Part shown: positions 50,332 to 59,597 of the stretch, piece after piece
Layout of the letters: every line of letters starts with the position of its first letter
Position numbering within the stretch: position 1 is the first letter of the stretch
Assembly (NCBI GenBank): GCA_038745585.1
Contig: JBCDLH010000012.1
Coordinates: 52,836-116,835 of the forward strand
Source of the DNA: HLUCCA09 sp038745585
Lineage (GTDB): Bacteria > Pseudomonadota > Alphaproteobacteria > Rhodobacterales > Rhodobacteraceae
DNA length: 64,000 bases
Reading direction: 5' to 3'
Notes under the pieces: model-generated
The model's input: the letters and a program-made list of their open reading frames with translations, nothing else
Database searches by the model: none
What the model was told of the DNA's origin: nothing
Program-made: the position numbers and the translations under genes

Positions 50332-52008
50332 TCAGAAGAGCCCCTCGATATCACCATCGGCGTTGAGCCGAATTGCCTCCGCCGAGGGTACTTTGGGGAG
50401 CCCCGGCATTGTCATGATCTCCCCGCAAATTGCCACGACAAAGCCCGCCCCGGCCGAGAGCCGAACTTCGCGCACGGGGATGTCAAAGCCGGTGGGCGCG
50501 CCGCGCCGATTGGGGTCCGTCGTGAAGGAATACTGTGTCTTGGCCATACAGACCGGAAGGTGGCCATAGCCTTGATCTTCCCAAGTCTTGAGCTGTTTCT
50601 TGACGCTGTCTGGCGCAGTGACGCCATCGGCGCGGTAGATCTGCGTGGCGATTGTCTCGATCTTGTCCCAGAGCGGCATCTCGGAAGGATAGATCGGCGC
50701 GAACTCTCCCGCGCCCGCATCGGCGATCTCAGCGACACGCGTCGCCAGGGTCTCGATTCCCGCCGAGCCGTCCGCCCAATGCTTGCAGAGGAGCGCCTCG
50801 GACCCCTGCCCCGTCACATACTCCTGCACCGCGGCGACCTCCGCATCGGTGTCGCTGACGAAGTGATTGATCGCCACGACGACCGGGACGCCGAAGCGCT
50901 TCACGTTTTCGATATGCCGGCCAAGATTGGCGCAGCCCGCCCGGACCGCGACAACGTTTTCGGCCCCAAGGTCGCCCTTGGATACGCCGCCATTCATCTT
51001 CATCGCGCGCACTGTCGCGACAACGACGACCGCCGCAGGCGCGAGACCGGCATGGCGGCATTTGATGTCCATGAATTTCTCGGCGCCGAGATCTGCGCCA
51101 AAGCCCGCCTCCGTCACCACGTAGTCGGCGAGCTTGAGCGCGGTTTTCGTCGCGATCACGGAGTTGCAGCCGTGGGCGATATTGGCGAACGGGCCGCCAT
51201 GGACGAAGGCGGGGTTGTTTTCCAGCGTCTGCACTAGGTTGGGCTGCATCGCGTCCTTGAGAAGCACGGTCATCGCGCCATCGGCCTTGATGTCGCGCGC
51301 ATAGACGGGCGAACGGTCGCGCCGGTAGCCGATAATGATGGCGCCGAGACGCTTTTCGAGGTCCGCCAGATCGGAGGCCAGGCAAAGGCAGGCCATGACT
51401 TCGGAAGCGACCGTGATGTCAAAGCCGGTCTGACGGGGAAAGCCATTGGCGACGCCGCCGAGCGACGTGACCGTGTCGCGCAGCGCGCGGTCGTTCATGT
51501 CGAGCACCCGGCGCCAGGTGACGCGACGGGTGTCGATGTCGAGCGGGTTGCCCCAATAAATCGCGTTGTCGATCATCGCCGAAAGCAGATTATGCGCCGA
51601 AGTGATCGCGTGGAAATCACCCGTAAAATGGAGATTCATCTCCTCCATGGGGACGACTTGGGCATAGCCACCGCCTGCCGCCCCGCCCTTCATCCCAAAG
51701 CACGGCCCGAGCGAAGCCTCGCGAATGCAGATCGCCGCGCGCTTGCCGACCCGGTTCAACCCGTCGCCGAGGCCGACGGTCGTCGTCGTTTTACCCTCGC
51801 CAGCGGGCGTGGGATTGACGGCCGTGACCAGGATGAGCTTGCCATCGGCGCGGTTCGATAGGCTGTCGATAAAGGGTTGGGACACTTTTGCCTTGTCGTG
51901 GCCATACGGTAGCAGGCTGTCGCTCGGAATGCCGAGCTTGGCACCGATCTCTTGGATGGGGCGCTTCTCGGCCGCGCGGGCGATTTCGATGTCGGATTTA
52001 TGGCTCAT
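50332..52008 (-). CDS. fhs: Formate-tetrahydrofolate ligase
   Basis: This 558-residue protein shows the family signature NPTPAGEGKTTTTVGLGDGLN (P-loop about 62-75) and the LREASLGPCFGMKGGAAGGGYAQVVPMEE block near 95-125, here given as spans. HNLLSAMIDNAIYWGN and GFGADLGAEKF are also conserved. It makes 10-formyl-THF from formate, ATP and THF. With FolD it supplies C1 units for purines and serine or disposes of formate, as in many roseobacters that oxidise methylated compounds. The start has a GGACCTGCC leader with only a weak ribosome-binding site. Confidence 0.95.
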   Translation of the reverse strand: MSHKSDIEIARAAEKRPIQEIGAKLGIPSDSLLPYGHDKAKVSQPFIDSLSNRADGKLILVTAVNPTPAGEGKTTTTVGLGDGLNRVGKRAAICIREASLGPCFGMKGGAAGGGYAQVVPMEEMNLHFTGDFHAITSAHNLLSAMIDNAIYWGNPLDIDTRRVTWRRVLDMNDRALRDTVTSLGGVANGFPRQTGFDITVASEVMACLCLASDLADLEKRLGAIIIGYRRDRSPVYARDIKADGAMTVLLKDAMQPNLVQTLENNPAFVHGGPFANIAHGCNSVIATKTALKLADYVVTEAGFGADLGAEKFMDIKCRHAGLAPAAVVVVATVRAMKMNGGVSKGDLGAENVVAVRAGCANLGRHIENVKRFGVPVVVAINHFVSDTDAEVAAVQEYVTGQGSEALLCKHWADGSAGIETLATRVAEIADAGAGEFAPIYPSEMPLWDKIETIATQIYRADGVTAPDSVKKQLKTWEDQGYGHLPVCMAKTQYSFTTDPNRRGAPTGFDIPVREVRLSAGAGFVVAICGEIMTMPGLPKVPSAEAIRLNADGDIEGLF

Positions 52009-52199
52009 GGCAGGTCCTTGGGCGTGAGCGGGCGGGGGGCCGTCACCGCGTCGGGCGATGCGCGGCCTACGGTCGCCTTAGCTTGCCGCACCGCCTGCCG
52101 GCTCGGTGTTTCCGACATTTCCGTGCCTGCGCGCGGCATGCGGCGGAATACGAAGGAGTGTCGCAGGCAAGGCAGTGACGGGTGAACAGAGGCGGTGGC

Positions 52200-52805
52200 C
52201 TACTCTGCCGCGCGGCGCGCCGCATCTGGCTGCCAGGGGCGCTGGCCCGGGATATGGAGCGTCAGCCGGTCGCCAAGTGCTATCCGCCCTTCGCGCGCGA
52301 CCGAGGCAGTGACGCCGCGCCGGCCCTTGGCGGCCGCTTTGAAGCCCTTGGCGGCCTCACCGTGGACCGTTGCGAGGGACTTTGCCGGGAACTGGCACGG
52401 CTGGTTTTCCATATCGACGGTGACGGTCGCGCCCGACGGCGCCTGGAGTCGCGAGGAGGGCGGAATGTGGGTGAAATCCGGGATACCCTCGACGACGAGC
52501 GTGGCGCCGAGGCGGGCAGGGTCTATCGAGGAAAGGCCGAGCGCGGCGGCGATCTCAGCAAGCTCCTCGGCGGAGACGATGGAGAGCTGCCGCTCGTTTC
52601 GGATGATCGATCCCTTGGGGTATTGCCTTGTCACGCGAGAACAAGAAGCGCGCGTGGCTCCGCCATGGACCGAGCCGGCAATCCCTTGGAAAGTCAGCTC
52701 AAGGGACGGTACGGGCTCGGCACGGAGCGCTGTGCGCTCCGTTGTTTCGACGATCCCGAGCCATGTGACCGTCGCTGCATAATCGGTGGAAATCAAGGCG
52801 GGCAT
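52200..52805 (-). CDS. MOSC-domain protein
   Basis: This 201-residue protein starts MPALISTDYAATVTWLG; the open frame to 53024 runs through the ftsH terminator and is rejected. MOSC features are the strand TVTWLGIVETT, VHGGATRASCSRV (about 53-65) and the conserved Cys in ENQPCQFPAKSL (about 145), followed by GRRGVTASVAREGRIALGD. MOSC proteins bind molybdenum cofactor or mobilise sulfur. No Moco biosynthesis genes are nearby. Confidence 0.82.
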   Translation of the reverse strand: MPALISTDYAATVTWLGIVETTERTALRAEPVPSLELTFQGIAGSVHGGATRASCSRVTRQYPKGSIIRNERQLSIVSAEELAEIAAALGLSSIDPARLGATLVVEGIPDFTHIPPSSRLQAPSGATVTVDMENQPCQFPAKSLATVHGEAAKGFKAAAKGRRGVTASVAREGRIALGDRLTLHIPGQRPWQPDAARRAAE

Positions 52806-52988
52806 GGGTGTGATCCGTTGCGTGGAGTTTTGAGCTTTCTTCGGGAAGCGTGCACTGCTTGCCAAGGGAAGTACACGTCTGAAGACGTCGTCGCTGCCGA
52901 CACCATGGCATCGGCCGCATAGCCGAGGCGGGGCGCGTCGCTTCACGCGTCGCGCTCGCTTCGAGGAGGTTCGACTGATCTTTAGCAG

Positions 52989-53022
52989 AAAAAAGGCGCC
53001 CTGACCGGACGGTCGGGGCGCC
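52989..53022 (-). terminator. Intrinsic terminator of ftsH
   Basis: On the minus strand a 28-nt hairpin, GGCGCCCCGACC-GTCC-GGTCAGGGCGCC (53022 to 52995, 11 of 12 pairs), is followed by six T (52994-52989). It lies 25 bp after the ftsH stop and is the clearest terminator in the window. Confidence 0.88.
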
Positions 53023-53047
53023 AAAACACTTCGAGGTACGATCTGTG

Positions 53048-54967
53048 TCAGGTGGGCTCTGGCTCGAGCCCGCCGGTATCGTCGGCTTTCGGCTTGGCCT
53101 TCTTAGTCTTCGGGATCGCGGTGATCGACGGGGTGTTGCCCGCCGTCGCGTCGTCGTCATCATCGCCGCGGTGGATCGGCTCGCCCTTCATCGCCTTGAG
53201 GATCTCGGGGCCGGTCAGCGTCTCATATTCGAGCAGCGCTTCGGCGAGCCGGTGATGCTCCTCCTCGTGCTCGATCAGCAGCCGCTTGGCCGTCTCATAG
53301 CCTTCGTCCACGATTTTGCGGACCTCGGCATCGATCAGCTCTTGCGTCTCGGGCGAAACGTTGCCGCCAGCCTGGTAACTGCCGAGATAGCTCTGCTGCT
53401 CGTTGGCGTAGTCGATGTTACCGAGCTCATCGGAGAAGCCAAACTGCGTCACCATCGCGCGCGCGATCTTCGACACTTGCTGAATGTCGGAGGCCGCCCC
53501 CGAGGTCACGTTGTCTTTGCCAAATACAAGCTCCTCGGCGACCTTCCCGCCCATCGCCATCGCGATTTTCGATTTGTACTTGGTGTAGGTCACGCTGAGC
53601 TGGTCCCGCTCCGGAAGCGACATAACCAAGCCGAGCGCCCGCCCGCGCGGGATGATCGTTGCTTTGTGGATCGGGTCGTGCTGCGGCACATAAATGCCCA
53701 CTACCGCGTGTCCTGCTTCGTGGTAAGCGGTCAGCTTTTTCTCGTCTTCGGTCATGACCATCGAGCGACGCTCGGCGCCCATCATAACTTTGTCTTTCGC
53801 GCTCTCGAAGTCCTCCATCGTGACAAACCGACGCCCGACGCGCGCCGCCATCAGCGCGGACTCGTTCACGAGGTTTGCAAGATCGGCGCCCGAAAACCCG
53901 GGGGTCCCCCGCGCAATGATCCGTAGGTCGACATCCGGCCCCAGCGGCACCTTACGCGCGTGGACGGCAAGGATCTTTTCGCGACCTTTCACATCCGGGT
54001 TGGGCACCTGAACTTGCCTGTCAAAGCGGCCGGGACGCAGCAGCGCCGGATCGAGCACATCAGGCCGGTTTGTCGCCGCGACGATGATTATGCCCTCATT
54101 GGCCTCAAAGCCGTCCATCTCCACCAGGAGCTGGTTTAGCGTCTGTTCGCGCTCGTCGTTGCCGCCGCCATACCCGACGCCGCGGGACCGGCCCACTGCG
54201 TCGATCTCGTCAATAAACACAATGCAGGGAGCATTCTTCTTGGCTTGCTCGAACATGTCGCGCACGCGGCTCGCGCCGACACCCACAAACATCTCAACGA
54301 AGTCCGAGCCGGAGATCGTGAAGAACGGCACACCTGCTTCGCCCGCCACCGCGCGCGCCAGGAGCGTCTTACCTGTGCCCGGCGGGCCAACGAGCAGCGC
54401 ACCTTTGGGAATTTTGCCGCCGAGGCGCGAAAACTTCTGCGGGTTGCGCAGAAACTCAACGATCTCTTCCAGGTCGTCCTTCGCCTCATCGATGCCCGCC
54501 ACATCGTCAAACGTCACGCGGCCCTGCTTTTCGGTCAGAAGCTTGGCCTTCGACTTGCCAAAGCCCATCGCGCCGCCGCGGCCACCGCCTTGCATCCGAT
54601 TCATCAGGAAGAGCCAAATGCCGATCAGCAGGATAAAGGGCAGCAGTGTCCCGATATAGGCCAAAAGCCCGTTCTGTTGCTGCGGCTCGGCGACGACCTC
54701 CACATCCTGCGCGATCAGCCGTTCGGTCACATCCACACCCTCAGGCAGAACCGACGTGAACTGCGTCCCGTCATTGCTGCGGATGCGCAGGCGTTCCCCG
54801 TCTATATTGACTTGGGCGATGTCCCCGTCATCCACCATGGCCACGAACTCCGAATAGCTCAGAGCGCGCGTCGACATCGTGGATTGGTTGCCGCTGAAGA
54901 GATTGAAGAGCGCCAGGATCAGCAGGAACAGCACGACCCAGAAGGCGATATTGCGGGCATTACCCAA
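53048..54967 (-). CDS. ftsH: ATP-dependent zinc metalloprotease FtsH
   Basis: This 639-residue membrane protease has TM1 at about 8-24, a periplasmic domain, and TM2 at about 102-121. The AAA domain follows, with Walker A GPPGTGKT (about 195), Walker B IVFIDEIDAVGR and the SRH NRPDVLDPALLRPGRFDR. The M41 peptidase has the zinc motif HEAGH (about 417). The C-terminal tail is Asp/Lys/Pro-rich. It degrades membrane proteins and, in related bacteria, sigma-32 and LpxC. AAGGAGTG gives a strong start. It stands directly downstream of tilS, the usual alphaproteobacterial order. Confidence 0.96.
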   Translation of the reverse strand: MGNARNIAFWVVLFLLILALFNLFSGNQSTMSTRALSYSEFVAMVDDGDIAQVNIDGERLRIRSNDGTQFTSVLPEGVDVTERLIAQDVEVVAEPQQQNGLLAYIGTLLPFILLIGIWLFLMNRMQGGGRGGAMGFGKSKAKLLTEKQGRVTFDDVAGIDEAKDDLEEIVEFLRNPQKFSRLGGKIPKGALLVGPPGTGKTLLARAVAGEAGVPFFTISGSDFVEMFVGVGASRVRDMFEQAKKNAPCIVFIDEIDAVGRSRGVGYGGGNDEREQTLNQLLVEMDGFEANEGIIIVAATNRPDVLDPALLRPGRFDRQVQVPNPDVKGREKILAVHARKVPLGPDVDLRIIARGTPGFSGADLANLVNESALMAARVGRRFVTMEDFESAKDKVMMGAERRSMVMTEDEKKLTAYHEAGHAVVGIYVPQHDPIHKATIIPRGRALGLVMSLPERDQLSVTYTKYKSKIAMAMGGKVAEELVFGKDNVTSGAASDIQQVSKIARAMVTQFGFSDELGNIDYANEQQSYLGSYQAGGNVSPETQELIDAEVRKIVDEGYETAKRLLIEHEEEHHRLAEALLEYETLTGPEILKAMKGEPIHRGDDDDDATAGNTPSITAIPKTKKAKPKADDTGGLEPEPT

Positions 54968-55046
54968 GGGAACACTCCTTTTGTGTCATCGGCGCGGCAC
55001 CACGGAGTGCCCGCACCAGCGGCGAGGGTCACCGCGATGCCATAGG

Positions 55047-55074
55047 AAGATAGAGATTGGGAGGTGCAGTTCAA
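55047..55074 (-). promoter_or_regulatory. Candidate sigma-32-type promoter of ftsH
   Basis: In the 114-bp gap between tilS and ftsH the minus strand reads TTGAAC (55074-55069), 16 bases, then TATCTT (55052-55047) preceded by TC. This resembles alphaproteobacterial heat-shock promoters (CTTGA and CYTATNT). RpoH is encoded in this window and ftsH is a classic member of its regulon. Confidence 0.35.
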
Positions 55075-55081
55075 TGCGCGA

Positions 55082-56335
55082 TCAGTGGGAAAGCAAGGTG
55101 GCAAGGCAGTCTTCGGCTGTAAATGCGGGCTGGCACTGCCAGCCGTCGCCAAGCCCGGCAAGCGGTGCCGCAACGAGCGTTTCGCCGAGATAGAGCGCAG
55201 GGCTCGCCATAAGGCTCTCGCGGGGCGGTCGCGCCACATCGCTCTCGGGCAAGGGGCCGAGCGCGTCGTTTCCCAGAGCCCGCACCCGGTCGGCCGCGGG
55301 CGCGCCAGGCCGGTGCGACAAACGCCAAAACCCGTCCCAGAGCGCGTTCGGCTCGCCCGAAAGCTGTGCGACCGCCGCGAATTCGCGCGCAATCCGGATC
55401 GTTCCGCGCCGCACCGACACAAAACAGCCATGGAGCGTCCCGCCGCGCCCGCGGGAGAGCCCCTCCGCCAGAGCCCGCAAAGGACGGTAACGTGGCCGAT
55501 AGGGCGAGCCGGTGCGCCAGCGTAGAAGATGCGCCAGGAGCCGGTGCCGGATCTCGGCGGGGGCCCCGGCAAAGACGCTTTGTGGAAACACCAGATCACC
55601 GCCATCGAGCGCGAGGTAAGGCGCGGCGAGATGTCGCGTCATCTCTTCGAGCGCCACACGCGCATCTGCCATTCGGGCGGCCGTTTCGGAGAGGCGCTCG
55701 GCATCAAGATCGAGCGCCGCCATCGCGCGACGTGTGCGCACCCGGTCAAACACCGGGTCGTCATTGGTCGGATCGTCGGCCCAGCAACTGCCGCGCGCCG
55801 CCAAAGCCCGGCGCAGGTCGTAGCGCGCTACGTCGAGGAGAGGACGCAGGAACCGCACGCCGCCCTCGCGCCGTTCCGGCGCCATCGCCGCGAGCCCGTC
55901 AACGCCCGAGCCGCGCGTCAGCCGCATCAGAAGCGTTTCTGCCTGGTCGTTGCGCGTGTGGCCCAGAAGAACAGCGCCGTGGCCCGCCCCTGCCGCCCAC
56001 TCAGCGAGCAGGCGATAGCGGCCGCGACGGGCCGCGTCCTGAAGGTTGCCACGATGGTCCCACCGCCAATCGAGAACGCGATGGGCGACACCGAGCGCCT
56101 TGGCCGACGTGGCAACGAGGCGCGCTTCATCCCGCGCCTCCGGGCGGAGCCCATGGTCGATCGTAACGGCTTCGAGCGGTATCTTGGTCGGTCGCGCCCA
56201 GTCGGCAGCAAGATGCATCAGCGCGATAGAGTCGCTTCCGCCAGAGACCGCGAGCCCGAGCGACTGGGGCCGGCCCGCAGGAAACGCCCGGCTTAACGCG
56301 CCGGAAAAGGCCGCGTCGGGCGTAAGATCATCCAC
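55082..56335 (-). CDS. tilS: tRNA(Ile)-lysidine synthetase TilS
   Basis: This 417-residue protein has the N-type ATP-pyrophosphatase loop AVSGGSDSIAL (about 29-39), then VTIDHGLRPEARDEA and LLGHTRNDQAETLLMRLTRGSG (about 123-144). The substrate-binding C-terminal domains are more variable. It adds lysine to C34 of tRNA-Ile2 so that AUA is read as Ile. The start overlaps the cpoB stop by eight bases. It belongs to the tol-pal-tilS-ftsH cluster. Confidence 0.93.
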   Translation of the reverse strand: MDDLTPDAAFSGALSRAFPAGRPQSLGLAVSGGSDSIALMHLAADWARPTKIPLEAVTIDHGLRPEARDEARLVATSAKALGVAHRVLDWRWDHRGNLQDAARRGRYRLLAEWAAGAGHGAVLLGHTRNDQAETLLMRLTRGSGVDGLAAMAPERREGGVRFLRPLLDVARYDLRRALAARGSCWADDPTNDDPVFDRVRTRRAMAALDLDAERLSETAARMADARVALEEMTRHLAAPYLALDGGDLVFPQSVFAGAPAEIRHRLLAHLLRWRTGSPYRPRYRPLRALAEGLSRGRGGTLHGCFVSVRRGTIRIAREFAAVAQLSGEPNALWDGFWRLSHRPGAPAADRVRALGNDALGPLPESDVARPPRESLMASPALYLGETLVAAPLAGLGDGWQCQPAFTAEDCLATLLSH

Positions 56336-57152
56336 AACCCAAGCGGCTGAGATCTGCCGCAGCCGCGCTGGCTTCGCCCGAGCCGGGAAAACGGACCTGG
56401 ACCTCGCCGAGCGTCACACACGCGTCTTGGGTTTGGCCGAGGAGCGCGAGACTTTGCCCAAGCTTCAAAAGCGCTTGGGGCGCGCGGTCGCTCTCGGGGG
56501 CTTGGCTGAAGGCTTCGAGATAGGCCCGGGCCGCGGGCGCCGTCTCGCCCAGCGCCGCCAACGCCTCGCCGCGCAGAAAGTTCGCTTCGCCGGTGAGCGG
56601 CCCGCCCGGATAGGTCTGGCTATGCTGGGCGAACAGCTCGGCCGCCTCGGAGTGTCGCCCCTGCTCCAACGCCGTCCGCGCGCGGTCGAAATCCGCCTGC
56701 TCGCCCACAGCAAGCTGCGGCCCGCTCGGGCTGGGTGCCGGCGTGGGCGCAGCCGCGGGTGCCACGCCACCGAGCGATGGTGTCTCACCGAGGCTGGCAA
56801 AATCGCAGCCAGGCTCCAATTCGCACAGGCGAAACTCCAGATCCCCGATCCGGTTCGTCCCATCGCGTACGACCGACTGAATACGAAAATCGAGCTCTTC
56901 GGTGAGGGCCGTCAGCCGCTGGAGTTGCTGCTCGATCACGTCCACACGCTCGAGCACGGTCGTACCCGCGACGCCAGTCGTTGCGGCGCCTGTCGTTGAA
57001 AGCTCCCGGTTGAGCCGCTGGACTTCCACGAAGAGCACCGAAAGGTCCTGGCGGATGTCAGCGAGTGTTTGCCCATCGGCAACCTGCGACAGGGCGGGCG
57101 CCGCCCCAAAGCTCAGCGCACACACGGCGCCCAGAAGACCCCCGCGCCCCAT
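56328..57152 (-). CDS. cpoB: Tol-Pal system protein CpoB (YbgF)
   Basis: This 274-residue protein has a signal peptide (about 1-22, GAAPALSQ). An N-terminal trimerising coiled coil (about 30-95: LADIRQDLSVLFVEVQRLNREL and VDVIEQQLQRLTALTEELDF) and a Pro/Ala-rich linker follow. C-terminal TPRs (about 150-270: FDRARTALEQGRHSEAAELFAQHSQTYPGGPL) end the protein. CpoB coordinates Tol-Pal action with peptidoglycan synthesis at the septum. It is 7 bp after pal and overlaps tilS. Confidence 0.92.
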   Translation of the reverse strand: MGRGGLLGAVCALSFGAAPALSQVADGQTLADIRQDLSVLFVEVQRLNRELSTTGAATTGVAGTTVLERVDVIEQQLQRLTALTEELDFRIQSVVRDGTNRIGDLEFRLCELEPGCDFASLGETPSLGGVAPAAAPTPAPSPSGPQLAVGEQADFDRARTALEQGRHSEAAELFAQHSQTYPGGPLTGEANFLRGEALAALGETAPAARAYLEAFSQAPESDRAPQALLKLGQSLALLGQTQDACVTLGEVQVRFPGSGEASAAAADLSRLGCG

Positions 57153-57159
57153 CGCGCCC

Positions 57160-57693
57160 TCAGGACCCGACGCCCACGCCGGCCTGAAGCACGGTCACCG
57201 CACGCCGGTTTTGCTGGTAGCAGCTCTCTTCGGAGCAAACGGCCAGGGGCCGCTCCTTGCCGTAGCTCACGGTGCGCAGGCGCGTGCCGGCGACGCCTTG
57301 GCTCAATAGAAACTCCTGTACCGAGTTTGCCCGGCGGCTCCCCAAGGCAAGGTTATAGTCGCGCGTGCCTTGCTCATCGGCGTGGCCCTCGATGATGGCG
57401 GAAAACTCTGGATTTTCCGCCAGCCAGCGTGCCTGCGCAGCAAGCGTGTTGCGCCCCACATCGGTCAGCGTGTGCTGGTCGACCGCAAAGAGCACCCGGT
57501 CCCCCACATTCTCGCGGAAAAAGGCGGGCGAGTTCGGGGATGCCGTCACCTCCGCGCCGGTGCCGAGACCGCCGGCCGCCGCATCCGCCCCACCTAACCG
57601 GTCGGCATTGGCGCATGCGGAAAGCGCAAGCGCGCTGACGAGAAGCGCCATCCGCGGGACGCGCGCAAGAATTGTAGAGAAAGATGGTGTCAT
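57160..57693 (-). CDS. pal: Peptidoglycan-associated lipoprotein Pal
   Basis: This 177-residue outer-membrane lipoprotein starts at ATG 57693 after AGGACAGG. The lipobox LALSACAN puts the Cys near residue 27. The OmpA-like domain (about 70-165) has the peptidoglycan-binding motif IIEGHADEQGTRDYNLALGSRRANSV. A C-terminal VCSEESCYQQNRRAV segment is usual in Pal. A 291-bp spacer separates it from tolB, longer than in many genomes, and probably has its own promoter. It links the outer membrane to the cell wall and TolB. Confidence 0.95.
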   Translation of the reverse strand: MTPSFSTILARVPRMALLVSALALSACANADRLGGADAAAGGLGTGAEVTASPNSPAFFRENVGDRVLFAVDQHTLTDVGRNTLAAQARWLAENPEFSAIIEGHADEQGTRDYNLALGSRRANSVQEFLLSQGVAGTRLRTVSYGKERPLAVCSEESCYQQNRRAVTVLQAGVGVGS

Positions 57694-57984
57694 AGGGCCT
57701 GTCCTGAACCGGGTCACTGCTTGTCCGCTCTGTCGTGGCGGCTTGTCTTGCCGCCTTGAGGATGTCGTACCACGCGCGTTCCAAGGAATAAACGCTTTGG
57801 CACATATGCTCCAATCAAATACGCGCGCCCCCGCCGGATCTTGCCCAAGCCGTTTAGGCTGGGCGCATCGGGGCTCGGCGGCTAGGTTCGGCGTGACGCG
57901 CTTTGCAGGCCCCATGGTAGCCCTGACGACCGGACGTCGCCGCACCTTAGCAGGGCGGCTTTCAGACACGAAATGCGCCCCGAC

Positions 57985-59352
57985 CTAAGGCAGGAGCGGC
58001 GACCAGGCAGGATCGCTCGCGGGCCCGGGCGTGGGCACGCGGCGCAGGTTGCGGCCCGACACGTCGACCGTATAGAGCGCCGGTTGCGCCTCCGCGCCTG
58101 CGCCCTGCCGCGTGAACATCAAAACCCGCCCGTTCGGTGCCCAGCTCGGCCCCTCATCGAGGAAAGACGCGGTCAGCAGCCGCTCCTCGGAGCCGTCGGT
58201 GCGCATCACCCCGATGTGAAAGCGGCCTGAGGCCTGCTTTGTGAAGGCGATAAGGTCGCCGCGGGGCGACCACACCGGTGTGCCGTAGCGGCCGGGGCCA
58301 AAGCTGATCCGCCGCGCCTCGCCCCCGCCGACGGGCATGACATAGAGCTGCGGCGTGCCCGACCGGTCGCTCTCAAAGACGATCTGCGTGCCGTCGGGCG
58401 AAAAGGAGGGCGCGGTCTCGATCGAGGGCGCATCGGTCAGCCGCGCGGCCTGTCCGCCGCCCAAAGGTCGGGCGAAGAGGTCTGAATTGCCGCCGCGCGC
58501 CGCCGAGTAGACGACCGTCTGCCCATTGGGCGAAAAGCGCGGGCTAAACGTCATTGTACCCGGCTCGTCGCCAAGCACCCGCTGTTGGACCGAGCCAACA
58601 TCGAGCAGGTAGATCTGCGGAAATCCGGTGGCGTAGCTCGTGTAGAGCACCCTGTCCCCCGCCGGCGAAAACCGCGGCGCAAGGACGAGCGTGCTGTCAT
58701 CGGTCAGGAACTGAACATTCGCGCCGTCATAGTCCATGATCGCCAGGCGCTTGCGGCGCGCGTCCTTCGGACCGTCCTCGCTGACAAAGACAACCCGGCT
58801 ATCGAAATAGCCGGTCTCGCCCGTGATGCGGCTGTAGACCTGATCCGCGACCTTATGCGCAATCCGCCGCCAGGCCTGTGTCGTCCCGCCAAGCTGCAAG
58901 CCCTGCCCAAGCTCGGTGCCGGCGAACACGTCGTAAAGGCGGAATTTGACATTGACACGCCCGTCCGCGCCGACATCCACGGCGCCGACGACCAGCGCCT
59001 GGGCGTTGATCGCGCGCCAATCGGAATAGGCGATCGGCGCGGCGAAGGTCGAGACGCGTGAGATATGCGCCTCGGCGGGGATCTCGCGGAACAGCCCGGT
59101 GCCCACAAGATCTGCGGAAACGACGCGGGTGATGTCTGCGGCCAATTGCTGCGCGGCCGGGGTCTCGGCGACGAAAATGGGAGCGGCAAACGGCAGGGGC
59201 TCGATCACGCCCTCGGTGATCTCGATGCGCAGGGGGCTGCTCTGCGCTGGCGCCGGAGTGGCGAACCAAACGGCGAGAAGGCCCAGAATCGCGAGGCCGG
59301 AAAGGCCGAGCTTCGACAGGAGCGTGGCGAGGAGAAAGCGCAGAACAAACAT
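57985..59352 (-). CDS. tolB: Tol-Pal system beta-propeller protein TolB
   Basis: This 455-residue periplasmic protein has a long signal region (about 1-37, ending PAPAQS). An N-terminal anticodon-binding-like domain (about 45-165) is followed by six WD40-like blades (LVLAPRFSPAGDRVLYTSY, TMTFSPRFSPNGQTVVYSA, TAPSFSPDGTQIVFESD, GTPVWSPRGDLIAFTK). The protein cycles between Pal and TolA. Its start is unusual in lying 245 bp downstream of tolA, with a G+C-rich minisatellite between them. Confidence 0.95.
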   Translation of the reverse strand: MFVLRFLLATLLSKLGLSGLAILGLLAVWFATPAPAQSSPLRIEITEGVIEPLPFAAPIFVAETPAAQQLAADITRVVSADLVGTGLFREIPAEAHISRVSTFAAPIAYSDWRAINAQALVVGAVDVGADGRVNVKFRLYDVFAGTELGQGLQLGGTTQAWRRIAHKVADQVYSRITGETGYFDSRVVFVSEDGPKDARRKRLAIMDYDGANVQFLTDDSTLVLAPRFSPAGDRVLYTSYATGFPQIYLLDVGSVQQRVLGDEPGTMTFSPRFSPNGQTVVYSAARGGNSDLFARPLGGGQAARLTDAPSIETAPSFSPDGTQIVFESDRSGTPQLYVMPVGGGEARRISFGPGRYGTPVWSPRGDLIAFTKQASGRFHIGVMRTDGSEERLLTASFLDEGPSWAPNGRVLMFTRQGAGAEAQPALYTVDVSGRNLRRVPTPGPASDPAWSPLLP

Positions 59353-59409
59353 CAGCTAGGACCTATCGCAGTGGAAAACCAAAAGCGCCGCGCCGCGCTT
59401 TGGTCGGGC

Positions 59410-59577
59410 GGGCCGTCGAAAGGGGGGCGCGGGCCGTCGGCCGGGGGCGTGGGCCGTCGGCCGGGGGCGTGGGCCGTCGGCCGGGGGCGTGGGCCGTCGG
59501 CCGGGGGCGGGGCCGGTCGAACGGGGCGGGGCCGGTCGAACGGGGCGGGGCCGGTCGAACGGGGCGGTCGAAAAGAG
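59410..59577. repeat. G+C-rich minisatellite between tolA and tolB
   Basis: Four perfect or near-perfect 20-bp units GGGCCGTCGGCCGGGGGCGT run from 59431 to 59510, preceded by a variant unit from about 59410. Then come at least three 19-bp units GGCCGGTCGAACGGGGCGG (59511, 59530, 59549) and a decayed end. The two unit types share the GGCCG-TCG-x-GGGGC pattern, so one derives from the other. All frames across it give low-complexity Arg/Pro/Ala peptides; no gene is credible here. Confidence 0.92.
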
Positions 59578-59597
59578 GCGGATGGCAGCCAAGCGCA

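Noticed and set aside
52009..52199. Possible folate-related riboswitch near fhs
   Set aside because: The spacer upstream of fhs shows no recognisable conserved riboswitch core, only G+C-rich sequence.
59410..59577. CRISPR-like array
   Set aside because: Units abut without spacers and are 19-20 bp, and there are no cas genes, so it is a minisatellite.
59356..59597. Pro/Arg-rich frames across the minisatellite
   Set aside because: The peptides are simple translations of the 19/20-bp units. Codon bias and conserved starts are absent.
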